Below, piece after piece: positions 54,435 through 62,130 of a DNA stretch of 64,000 bases (positions within the stretch are counted from its first letter, which is position 1; each line of letters begins with the position of its first letter). The stretch comes from UBA668 sp040081465 (GTDB lineage: Bacteria; Actinomycetota; Acidimicrobiia; Acidimicrobiales; Ilumatobacteraceae). Location: assembly GCA_040081465.1 (NCBI GenBank), contig JBEBGL010000003.1, positions 186,001-250,000 of the forward strand, written 5' to 3'. The position numbers were made by a program, and so were the translations under genes. The notes beneath the pieces are model-generated. The model did not search any database. It was given only the letters and a program-made list of their open reading frames with translations, and was not told the origin of the DNA.

Positions 54435-55412
54435 GTGACGTCCTTCGACATCGACGCCTTCAATCGCGCGGCCGAAGCCCTACTCGCACCCGACGCCGCA
54501 CACGGCACGACCTTGGCGTTGGTTGTCATGCAGTCCGGATCGATTGTCGCGGAACGCTATGGAACGCAGCCCGACACTGTGTTCGGCCTCGGCGGCCCAG
54601 TTGATGCCGGAACGACGCTGATCTCGTGGAGCATGGCGAAGAGCATCACGCACGCGGCCGTCGGCATTCTCGTTGGTGAAGGGCGCCTGCAGTTGAACGA
54701 ACCAGCGCCAGTCAGTGAGTGGCAGGGCACGCCAAAGGAAGCGATCACGCTGCAGCACTTGTTGAACATGCGACCAGGGTTGCTCTTCGTCGAGGACTAC
54801 GTCGACGACGCGGTCAGCCATTGCTTGGAAATGCTCTACGGAGTGGGCAAGGACGACATGGCCGCGTACGCGGCTGGCTTGCCGCTCGTTCACGAACCCG
54901 GAGCCGAGTGGAATTACTCAAGTGGCACCACCAACATTGTCTCCCGCATTGTTGGACAGACGGTTGGTGGTGGGGAAGCGGGCATGACCGCGTTCTTACA
55001 CGATCGACTTTTTGAACCCATCGGAATGCACTCGGCGGTTCCGAAGTTCGACACGGCAGGAACCTTTGTCGGCTCGAGTTATGTGTATGCAACAGCAGCC
55101 GACTTTGCGCGATTCGGCGAGTTGTATCGCCTCGATGGTTTAGCGGCAGATGGCAAGCGGGTATTGCCGATCGGATGGCGCGACCATGCACGCACGCTGA
55201 CCGCTCACGATCCGGATGGTTTCGACTACGGCGCTCATTGGTGGTTGTGGCCCGACTTCGCGGGAAGCCTGGGCTGCCACGGCTACGAAGGCCAATACAC
55301 AGTGGTGCTTCCCGATCGCGAGTTGGTGGTTGTTCATCTCGGAAAGTCCCCGATAGAGCAACGGCCCGTCCTGCTCGACCGGCTGCGCGAGATCTTTCGC
55401 GCAGCAACCTGA
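54435..55412 (+). CDS. Serine hydrolase, class C beta-lactamase-like family
   Basis: The 325-residue protein belongs to the penicillin-binding/beta-lactamase-like esterases. It has the nucleophile in SMAKSITHAA (SxxK), the Tyr-Ser region WNYSSGTTNIV and a C-terminal HWWLWPDFAGSLGCHGYEGQYTVVLP segment replacing KTG. There is no signal peptide, so it is probably cytoplasmic and acts on esters or amides rather than as a resistance enzyme. The start is GTG 54435. It is divergent from the kdp operon. Confidence 0.88.
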   Translation: MTSFDIDAFNRAAEALLAPDAAHGTTLALVVMQSGSIVAERYGTQPDTVFGLGGPVDAGTTLISWSMAKSITHAAVGILVGEGRLQLNEPAPVSEWQGTPKEAITLQHLLNMRPGLLFVEDYVDDAVSHCLEMLYGVGKDDMAAYAAGLPLVHEPGAEWNYSSGTTNIVSRIVGQTVGGGEAGMTAFLHDRLFEPIGMHSAVPKFDTAGTFVGSSYVYATAADFARFGELYRLDGLAADGKRVLPIGWRDHARTLTAHDPDGFDYGAHWWLWPDFAGSLGCHGYEGQYTVVLPDRELVVVHLGKSPIEQRPVLLDRLREIFRAAT

Positions 55413-55432
55413 CCAGAATCGGCTATCAATAG

Positions 55433-56638
55433 GTGGTGGCGATCGACCCCGTTGGCCCTCTGACTGGCGAACTGCCAAAGGTCTCGCTTGACGACACAGG
55501 TGGTCCGCCGCGCCCCCGTCGTCGCCGGCCGTTTCGGCTCACGCTAAAGCTTCTCGCCCTGGTCCTGATCATCTGGTTCTTTGTGCTGCCGCTGATTCCC
55601 GGCATGCGCAACGCTGCTCGCGAAGCGAGCACGGTGAACCCATGGTTGCTCGGCCTCGGCCTGGGGCTCGAGCTGGTCGCATTGTTTTGTTACTCGATGC
55701 TGACGAAGGCGGCGTTGGGAGAAGGTGGGCTCGGAATCTCGCGTTGGCGGCTGTTTCGAATTCAAATGAGCACGAAGGCGCTAAGCAGCATCGTGCCGGG
55801 CGGAAGCGCGGCGGGTTCCGCGCTCGGCTATCGGCTAATGACGCTGTCGGGCGTGCAAGGTCCGGATGCTGGCTTCGCACTCGCAACTGCCGGCTTAGGT
55901 TCGGCCGTGATGCTGAACATCGTGCTGTGGTTCGGACTGATCGTTTCGATTCCGATCCGCGGCGTGAACAAGTTCTACGGCACCGCTGCAATCGCCGGAA
56001 TCATCCTGATGGGCATTGCCGCGGCGATCGTGATCGGATTGATGGAGGGCCAGGGTCGCGCAGAAAAACTGCTGCGTTGGGTTGCTCGCAAGTTAGGCCT
56101 CAACGAAGATCGCGCGGGCGCCGCGGTGCGCCAGGTCGGAAGTCGGTTGGAAGACCTTGTCTCCGATCGGCGGTTGCTTGGTCGCGTCGCGATGTGGGCG
56201 GCGGCCAACTGGGTGCTCGACGCCGCCGCGCTGTGGGTGTTCCTACGCTCGTTCGGTCCGTCGCTCGACGCCGACGCGCTCATCGTCTCGTTCGGCCTCG
56301 CCAACATGTTGGCTGTGATCCCGATTACACCAGGTGGACTCGGCATCGTAGAGGGTGCCTACATCCCCGTACTTGTCGGATTCGGACTGACGCGTGTGCA
56401 CGCCAGCTTGGGCGTGCTTACTTATCGCGTTGCGCAGTTCTGGTTCCCGATTCTGCTCGGCGGCATTTTGTATCTCACGTTGCGTGTGGGCCCATGGAGC
56501 ATCAAGCGACGCGACGAGCTATCTCGTTTGCGCGACCTTGCCGCCGAGGCAGACACAAACCTCGAGAGCGCGCTCGACTTTTCGGCGCGCTTCGAACGTC
56601 GCCATCACCCCGACCCGTACCACATCGATAAGCAATAG
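55433..56638 (+). CDS. Flippase-like integral membrane protein (LPG synthase TM family)
   Basis: The 401-residue protein begins with a proline- and arginine-rich cytoplasmic segment. About eight helices follow, including the family segments SIVPGGSAAGSALGYRLM and AVIPITPGGLGIVEGAYIPVLVGFG. This matches the lysylphosphatidylglycerol synthase transmembrane (UPF0104) family, lacking the transferase domain, thought to move lipids across the membrane. It lies 20 bases after the serine hydrolase gene. The substrate is unknown. Confidence 0.88.
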   Translation: MVAIDPVGPLTGELPKVSLDDTGGPPRPRRRRPFRLTLKLLALVLIIWFFVLPLIPGMRNAAREASTVNPWLLGLGLGLELVALFCYSMLTKAALGEGGLGISRWRLFRIQMSTKALSSIVPGGSAAGSALGYRLMTLSGVQGPDAGFALATAGLGSAVMLNIVLWFGLIVSIPIRGVNKFYGTAAIAGIILMGIAAAIVIGLMEGQGRAEKLLRWVARKLGLNEDRAGAAVRQVGSRLEDLVSDRRLLGRVAMWAAANWVLDAAALWVFLRSFGPSLDADALIVSFGLANMLAVIPITPGGLGIVEGAYIPVLVGFGLTRVHASLGVLTYRVAQFWFPILLGGILYLTLRVGPWSIKRRDELSRLRDLAAEADTNLESALDFSARFERRHHPDPYHIDKQ

Positions 56639-56647
56639 CGAACGAGC

Positions 56648-57763
56648 TCAGGCACTGACGTCGACGAACGGGTCGCCGAGCACTTCTTCGCGCAGCGTCA
56701 AGCCGAGCCCTGGCGTGTCGGTCTGCGGCCGCAGGAACGAACCGTCGCGCGCGGAGGGGCCATCGACGTGGGTGATTGTGACCCAACTGTCGAAGTCGAC
56801 GGTGTGCGTGCGCCAACGCGCGGGAGTCGATGCGTTCATGTGGGCGAAGGTGGTGTCGGCGAGGTTGCAGCCCGAAGCGTCTTCGACCGTTACGCCGATT
56901 CCAAGCTGAACAGCTACGTCGCGGATTGTGACAGCCGGAGTGATACCCCCTACTCGCGTCAGCTTGACCGTCACACCGTCGGCGATTCCGAGGCGATGTG
57001 CTTCGAGTAGTGCGGCGAGTGATGTGATGCCTTCATCGATCACCATCGGGCCAGCCCACGAGTCGCGCAAGTGTGCGCAGTCGATCAACGTGGCGCACGG
57101 CTGCTCAAGGAAAACTCCTGCGCCGCTAGTGCCGAGTTCACGCACGAAGCGACGCGCTGCAGAGAGCGAGAAGCCGCAATTCGCGTCGGCGAAGATCACG
57201 ACGTCGCCGCCAACGGCTGCGCGAACCGCGAGTACGCGCTGCGCGTCGACAATTGGGTCGTCGCCGACCTTCACCTGCAGTCGCGCGTACCCCTGCGCGA
57301 GCCGGTCGTTGGCCTTCGCAACAGCATCGGCTGGTGTCGCGCCCTGAACCGGCCGGTAGATCGGAGTCGCTTCGGCGTCATCGCCGCCGAGCAGTTTCCA
57401 CAGCGGCACTCCCGCCTCGCGAGCGGCTAGATCCCACACTGCAATGTCGATCGGCGACTTGGTGTACGGGTGGCCGGTAAGCGCCGCATTCATACGTCGG
57501 TAAACGGACTGCGGGCTGCGCGGATCGGCTCCCAGCACCGCCGGAGCCAACGTCGTGACTCCAGCAACCTGGCCAGCAGCATTGGCAGCATCGAACGTCA
57601 CCCCGACTGTGCCCGACTCGCCAATTCCTACCGTGCCGTCGTCGGCCACGACCCGAACCACTACTGCGTCCATCCCTGTTGTCACCCGATCGCCCGCCAT
57701 TCGGTAGCTGCCCTCGACGTAGGGGAGATGTATCGACCAGCCGGTGACGCGTGCGATTCGCAT
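56648..57763 (-). CDS. Mandelate racemase/muconate lactonizing-family enzyme
   Basis: This 371-residue enolase-superfamily enzyme shows the metal ligands in order: Asp in IFADANCGFS, Glu in FLEQPCATL and Asp in VIDEGITSL. The second-strand Lys motif RLQVKVGDD and Lys in VTVKLTRVGG mark the MLE/dipeptide-epimerase-like type with two catalytic lysines. It abstracts a proton alpha to a carboxylate. The substrate is unknown. ATG 57763 is preferred over 57790. It is divergent from the MaoC gene, 19 bases away. Confidence 0.88.
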   Translation of the reverse strand: MRIARVTGWSIHLPYVEGSYRMAGDRVTTGMDAVVVRVVADDGTVGIGESGTVGVTFDAANAAGQVAGVTTLAPAVLGADPRSPQSVYRRMNAALTGHPYTKSPIDIAVWDLAAREAGVPLWKLLGGDDAEATPIYRPVQGATPADAVAKANDRLAQGYARLQVKVGDDPIVDAQRVLAVRAAVGGDVVIFADANCGFSLSAARRFVRELGTSGAGVFLEQPCATLIDCAHLRDSWAGPMVIDEGITSLAALLEAHRLGIADGVTVKLTRVGGITPAVTIRDVAVQLGIGVTVEDASGCNLADTTFAHMNASTPARWRTHTVDFDSWVTITHVDGPSARDGSFLRPQTDTPGLGLTLREEVLGDPFVDVSA

Positions 57764-57782
57764 GCGTGCCATTCTTGACGAC

Positions 57783-58295
57783 ATGAGCACCTATGAGCGC
57801 CCGTTTGGGCGGTACCTCGAAGACTTTGCTGTTGGCGACGTCTACCGCCACTGGCCTGGTAAGACGATCACCGAGGCCGACGACCACCTGTTCTGCATGA
57901 TCACGATGAACCATCACCCACTGCACACGAACGATTGGTTCGCTGCGCGAAGCGTTCAGGGGCGCAACGTGGTCGTCGGCAATTTGGTGTACTCGCTGGT
58001 TCTCGGCATGAGTGTGCCCGATGTGAGTGGCGCGGCCATTGCCAACCTCGAAGTCGAGACGCTGCAGCACAAGTTCCCGACCTTTCACGGCGACACCATC
58101 CACGCGGAGACTCGTGTGCTCGATGTGCAGGAGAGCAAGTCGAAAAACGATCGCGGCGTTGTGACCGTCGAGACCAAGGGCTTCAACCAAGACGGTGCCG
58201 AGGTGTGTTACTTCCGTCGGCGAGTGATGGTGTGGAAGCGGGCGTTCGCGCCGGCGCGCACGCGGCCGTACGACATCGATCACGTTTGGGATTGA
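57783..58295 (+). CDS. MaoC-like hydratase/dehydratase
   Basis: The 170-residue hot-dog-fold protein has the MaoC arrangement: GRYLEDFAVGDVYRH, the hydratase segment TITEADDHLFCMITMNHHPLHTNDWFA, and VVVGNLVYSLVLGMS. The (R)-hydratase Asp/His pair would lie in the TEADDHLF...NHHPLH region. Single-domain MaoC proteins of this kind occur near ethylmalonyl-CoA pathway genes in actinobacteria, where they could hydrate mesaconyl-CoA. That link is inference, since the other pathway genes are more than 12 kb away. The ATG at 57783 is used. Confidence 0.85.
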   Translation: MSTYERPFGRYLEDFAVGDVYRHWPGKTITEADDHLFCMITMNHHPLHTNDWFAARSVQGRNVVVGNLVYSLVLGMSVPDVSGAAIANLEVETLQHKFPTFHGDTIHAETRVLDVQESKSKNDRGVVTVETKGFNQDGAEVCYFRRRVMVWKRAFAPARTRPYDIDHVWD

Positions 58296-58301
58296 TAACG
58301 C

Positions 58302-60143
58302 CTACAGACCGAGTCGCTCGATGATTGCTTCAGCGGCCTGCGCCGGCGAGAGAGTCGTTGCATCGATTCGGATCTCCGGCGCGACCGGTGGTTCGTACGG
58401 CGAGTCGATGCCGGTGAAGTTAACCAGTTCGCCACGCCGCGCCTTGGCGTAGAGGCCCTTCGGGTCGCGAGCCTCGGCGACCGCCAACGGGACATCAACA
58501 AAGACCTCCACGAATTCGCCTTCGTCCAGCAGTGATCTCGCGAATCGGCGTTCTGCGGTGAAAGGCGAGATGAACGACACGAGGACCACCAATCCGGCGT
58601 CCGCCATTAGCTTCGCGACCTCGGCTACTCGGCGAACGTTCTCGACTCTGTCGGCGTCGGTGAACCCCAGGTCGTGGTTGAGGCCGTGGCGCACATTGTC
58701 GCCGTCGAGTAGATAGGTGCGGATGCCAGCCGCATGCAGCCTGGATTCGACCTCGTTCGCAATCGTCGACTTCCCCGAGCCGGAAAGACCAGTGAACCAA
58801 AGCACGCGTGTGTCATGGCCGTTGAGCCGTTGTCGCGCGCGCTTGTCGACCTGCACCGCTTGGCGATGCAGGTTGTGCGCGCGGCGCAGCGCGAACTTCA
58901 CCATGCCCGCGCCGACCGTCGCGTTCGTCATTCGGTCGATCACGATGAACCCGCCGGTCTGGCGGTTCTCGGTGTACGGGTCGAATGCAACTGGACGGTC
59001 GAGGTGCAGGTCGCACACGCCGACCTCGTTGAGTTGCAGCGTGGCCGCAGCCAAATGCTCGAGAGTGTTGACGTTCAGTCGATACCTCGGCGCCGCGAAC
59101 GTCGCGCCGACGGTGCGCGTCCCAAGCTTCAACAGGTACGAACGACCTGGTAGCAACTCGGCCTCGTGCATCCACACGACGTGCGCTTGAAGTTGATCGG
59201 CAACCTCGGCGGGTTGCGCTGCCTCGCAAATCAGGTCACCGCGGCTGGCGTCGATCTCGTCGGCGAACGTCAGTGTCACTGACCGGCCAGCACCTGCGAC
59301 AGGCAGATCGCCATCCATTGTCACAATGCGATCTACGACGGTCTCGACGCCGCTGGGAAGTACACGTACGCGGTCTCCGGGCCGCACGACGCCACTAGCA
59401 ATCAAGCCCGCGACACCGCGGAAGTCTGGGGACGGGCGGTTGACCCACTGCACCGCCATGCGGAACGCGCCGGGCGCCTGCTCTATCGAGGGAACGGATT
59501 CAAGGTGGTCGAGCAGGGTGGGGCCGCTATACCAGGGCATTTCCACACTGGCGGTGGTGACGTTGTCGCCGCGAAGAGCGCTGACCGGTATGCACATGAC
59601 TTCGGCGATGCCGACCTGCTCGGCGAAGGACCGGTACTCGTGCTCGATTTGCTCGAAGCACGATTGGTCGTAGCCGACGAGGTCCATCTTGTTGATTGCC
59701 AGTACGACCCGTCGGATGCCCAGCAGCGACACGATGAACGAATGGCGGTACGTCTGTGTGAGCAGGCCTTTGCGAGCGTCAACGAGCAGGATCGCTAGGT
59801 CGGCTGTGGATGCGCCGGTGGCCGTGTTGCGCGTGTACTGCTCGTGTCCGGGAGTGTCGGCGACGATGAATGTACGGCGCGCCGTTGAGAAGAAGCGGTA
59901 GGCGACATCGATCGTGATGCCTTGTTCGCGTTCGGCCAGCAGGCCATCTAGCAGCAGCGCGAAGTCCAGCTCGGCGCCTTGCGTGCCCGCCGCCGCAGAG
60001 TCGCGGGCAAGCGACACCAACTGATCGTCGTGCACACTGTTGGTTTCAAACAGCATGCGGCCGATCAGAGTGCTCTTGCCGTCGTCGACGCTGCCGCACG
60101 TCACAACGCGCAGCAACGTCGAGTCAGCAGACCGAGTGCGCAT
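58302..60143 (-). CDS. cysNC: Bifunctional sulfate adenylyltransferase subunit 1/APS kinase
   Basis: The N-terminal 430 residues are the GTPase subunit CysN: GSVDDGKSTLIGR, DTPGHEQYTRNTATG and INKMDLV. The C-terminal 180 residues are APS kinase CysC: the P-loop GLSGSGKSTIA, DGDNVRHGLNHDLGF and YEPPVAPEIRID. The fusion makes APS and then PAPS from sulfate with CysD. Its start shares one base with the cysD stop. PAPS can feed sulfate reduction or sulfation; a sulfotransferase is encoded just beyond cysD. Confidence 0.96.
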   Translation of the reverse strand: MRTRSADSTLLRVVTCGSVDDGKSTLIGRMLFETNSVHDDQLVSLARDSAAAGTQGAELDFALLLDGLLAEREQGITIDVAYRFFSTARRTFIVADTPGHEQYTRNTATGASTADLAILLVDARKGLLTQTYRHSFIVSLLGIRRVVLAINKMDLVGYDQSCFEQIEHEYRSFAEQVGIAEVMCIPVSALRGDNVTTASVEMPWYSGPTLLDHLESVPSIEQAPGAFRMAVQWVNRPSPDFRGVAGLIASGVVRPGDRVRVLPSGVETVVDRIVTMDGDLPVAGAGRSVTLTFADEIDASRGDLICEAAQPAEVADQLQAHVVWMHEAELLPGRSYLLKLGTRTVGATFAAPRYRLNVNTLEHLAAATLQLNEVGVCDLHLDRPVAFDPYTENRQTGGFIVIDRMTNATVGAGMVKFALRRAHNLHRQAVQVDKRARQRLNGHDTRVLWFTGLSGSGKSTIANEVESRLHAAGIRTYLLDGDNVRHGLNHDLGFTDADRVENVRRVAEVAKLMADAGLVVLVSFISPFTAERRFARSLLDEGEFVEVFVDVPLAVAEARDPKGLYAKARRGELVNFTGIDSPYEPPVAPEIRIDATTLSPAQAAEAIIERLGL

Positions 60144-61081
60144 TAGAAGTAACCGTCCTGCTTCTTCTTCTCCATCGAGCCGGCTTCGTCGTGGTCGATG
60201 AGGCGCCCCTCACGCTCTGACGTCGTGCTGCTCAGCATCTCGTCGATGATGTCTGCAACCGAGGTGGCGGTACTCTCAACCGCGCCGCTCAGCGGGTAAC
60301 AGCCCAGGGTGCGGAATCGCACCGAACGCACCTGCGGCGACTCGCCACGCAGCAACGGCAGCCTGTCGTCGTCAACCATGATCAGCATGCCACCGCGATC
60401 AACGACCGAGCGTGGTGCAGCGAGATATAGCGGCACGATCGGCAGGTTCTCGCGTTCGATGTACTGCCACACGTCGAGTTCGGTCCAGTTCGACAGCGGG
60501 AACACACGCAGCGATTCGCCTGGGCTGCGACGAACGTTGTACAACTGCCACAGCTCGGGTCGCTGCTGCTTGGGATCCCACTGATGGTTCTTCGAACGCA
60601 CCGACATAACTCGTTCCTTGGAACGCGATGCTTCCTCGTCGCGGCGAGCTCCGCCGAAAGCAACATCGAAGCCGTGCAGGTCGAGTGCCTGCTTGAGTCC
60701 CTCTGTCTTCCACAAGTTTGTGTGCATCGCGGAACCGTGTTCGAACGGGTTTATACCGCGCGTGACGCAGTCGGGGTTGGTGTGGACGATCAGCTCGACG
60801 TCGGGTGCCGCCGCCACGATGTCGCGGAAGCTGTACATGTCGCGGAACTTGAACGTGGTGTCGACGTGTAGCAGGGGGAACGGCAATACCGACGGCGCGA
60901 AGGCCTTGCGCGCCAAGTGCAGTAGGACGGTCGAGTCTTTGCCCATTGAGTACAACATCACGGGTCGGCCGCCTTCGGCGATGGCCTCGCGCATGATGTG
61001 AATGGACTCCGCCTCCAGCCTTTGCAGGTGGGTCAGGGGAGGGGCAGCAGTGTTGGCCGCTTTCGTCGGGGTCGCTGTCAT
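60143..61081 (-). CDS. cysD: Sulfate adenylyltransferase subunit 2
   Basis: CysD is the ATP-pyrophosphatase-type catalytic subunit of ATP sulfurylase. The PP-loop MLYSMGKDSTVLLHLARKAF, LLHVDTTFKFRDMY, GARRDEEASRSKERV and the C-terminal LGCYPLSGAVES are all present. The 312-residue length is typical. It is the first gene of the cysD-cysNC operon and is divergent from the sulfotransferase gene, 80 bases away. Confidence 0.97.
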   Translation of the reverse strand: MTATPTKAANTAAPPLTHLQRLEAESIHIMREAIAEGGRPVMLYSMGKDSTVLLHLARKAFAPSVLPFPLLHVDTTFKFRDMYSFRDIVAAAPDVELIVHTNPDCVTRGINPFEHGSAMHTNLWKTEGLKQALDLHGFDVAFGGARRDEEASRSKERVMSVRSKNHQWDPKQQRPELWQLYNVRRSPGESLRVFPLSNWTELDVWQYIERENLPIVPLYLAAPRSVVDRGGMLIMVDDDRLPLLRGESPQVRSVRFRTLGCYPLSGAVESTATSVADIIDEMLSSTTSEREGRLIDHDEAGSMEKKKQDGYF

Positions 61082-61161
61082 GACTGTTCCCTCACCTGCA
61101 CATTGCGAGGGTAGTCGTCGGTTGTTTACCGCTGAAGGCTGTCATCGGCAAGAATCCGTTT

Positions 61162-62130
61162 ATGGATGAACGGGTGCTGCGCGATCGATGCGGTTTCCTG
61201 CACATCCCCAAAACGGCCGGCAGCAGTGTGCGTGAAGCGCTGACGGCGTTGTTCTCCGAAGAGCAAGTGTCGCGCTACCGCTTCGACGATGTGCTTTTCG
61301 GGCCGTTCGCCGCGTTCGACACATTCGACCCGTCACTGCGTGCCTCGGTGCTGCTGCCTAGCGACGAGGTCACCGAGCCTCCGGCGCGGCTGGTCGCGGG
61401 CCACCTGTCACTGCAGGGTATGCGGCGGCTGGTCGAGCCCGCTGACATGTTCACGGTGCTTCGCGAACCCAGGGCTCGCCTGCTGTCACACCAACTGTTT
61501 TGGGCGGTGCAACCTGCGAACTACGCAGCCTTTGGTGAGTATCAAGTACAGCGCCTGTCGCTCGACGGCTTGCGACCTTTCCTTGAACGCTCCGAAGCAG
61601 CCCATCAGACCGACAACCTCATCTGTCGGATGCTCGCAAGTGGCAATGGTGTCATCCCCCGTGACCGGGCGATGTCAGCGTCCGAACGCAAGGTGGCCGC
61701 GGAGGCAGCCATCGAAACGATCGAGACGTTGGGGCTCACTACATACGTCGAGTCACCGACTATGTGGGGCGACGTGTCGACCTTTGTTGGTGCACCGCTC
61801 GAGCCGGTCACCGCCAACGTCACAAGTTCGAACGACCACCCAGCGCCGTTTGCTGGCCCGCAGTTCGACTTTGCGATGCTCGAGTTGCTGGAGGAACGTA
61901 CGGCCGCCGACGCTCAGGTCTTCCGCTATGTCGTCAGTAGCCGAACCGGTTGCACTGCCGCAGAGGCTGCGCAGTTCGCCGACTTTCACTTCGTTGCACA
62001 GGTCGAACGATACGCACGGGTGGCGATGCAAGCCGAACGAGCCTCCGAACCTGCAACGGTTCTCACAAACTCCGGCGCGCGTTCCTGGCGGCGGCGCGTC
62101 GGCAGCCGATTCACGCTTAGGGCTAAGTAG
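61162..62130 (+). CDS. PAPS-dependent sulfotransferase family protein
   Basis: The N-terminal FLHIPKTAGSSVREAL is the 5'-phosphosulfate-binding loop of sulfotransferase-family proteins. MFTVLREPRARLLSHQL, about 90 residues later, is the 3'-phosphate-binding region. There is no membrane segment, so it is probably cytoplasmic. The 322-residue length fits. It is divergent from the PAPS-producing cysD-cysNC operon, which supports use of PAPS to sulfate a lipid, glycan or metabolite. Its last 8 bases overlap the convergent surface protein gene. Confidence 0.85.
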   Translation: MDERVLRDRCGFLHIPKTAGSSVREALTALFSEEQVSRYRFDDVLFGPFAAFDTFDPSLRASVLLPSDEVTEPPARLVAGHLSLQGMRRLVEPADMFTVLREPRARLLSHQLFWAVQPANYAAFGEYQVQRLSLDGLRPFLERSEAAHQTDNLICRMLASGNGVIPRDRAMSASERKVAAEAAIETIETLGLTTYVESPTMWGDVSTFVGAPLEPVTANVTSSNDHPAPFAGPQFDFAMLELLEERTAADAQVFRYVVSSRTGCTAAEAAQFADFHFVAQVERYARVAMQAERASEPATVLTNSGARSWRRRVGSRFTLRAK

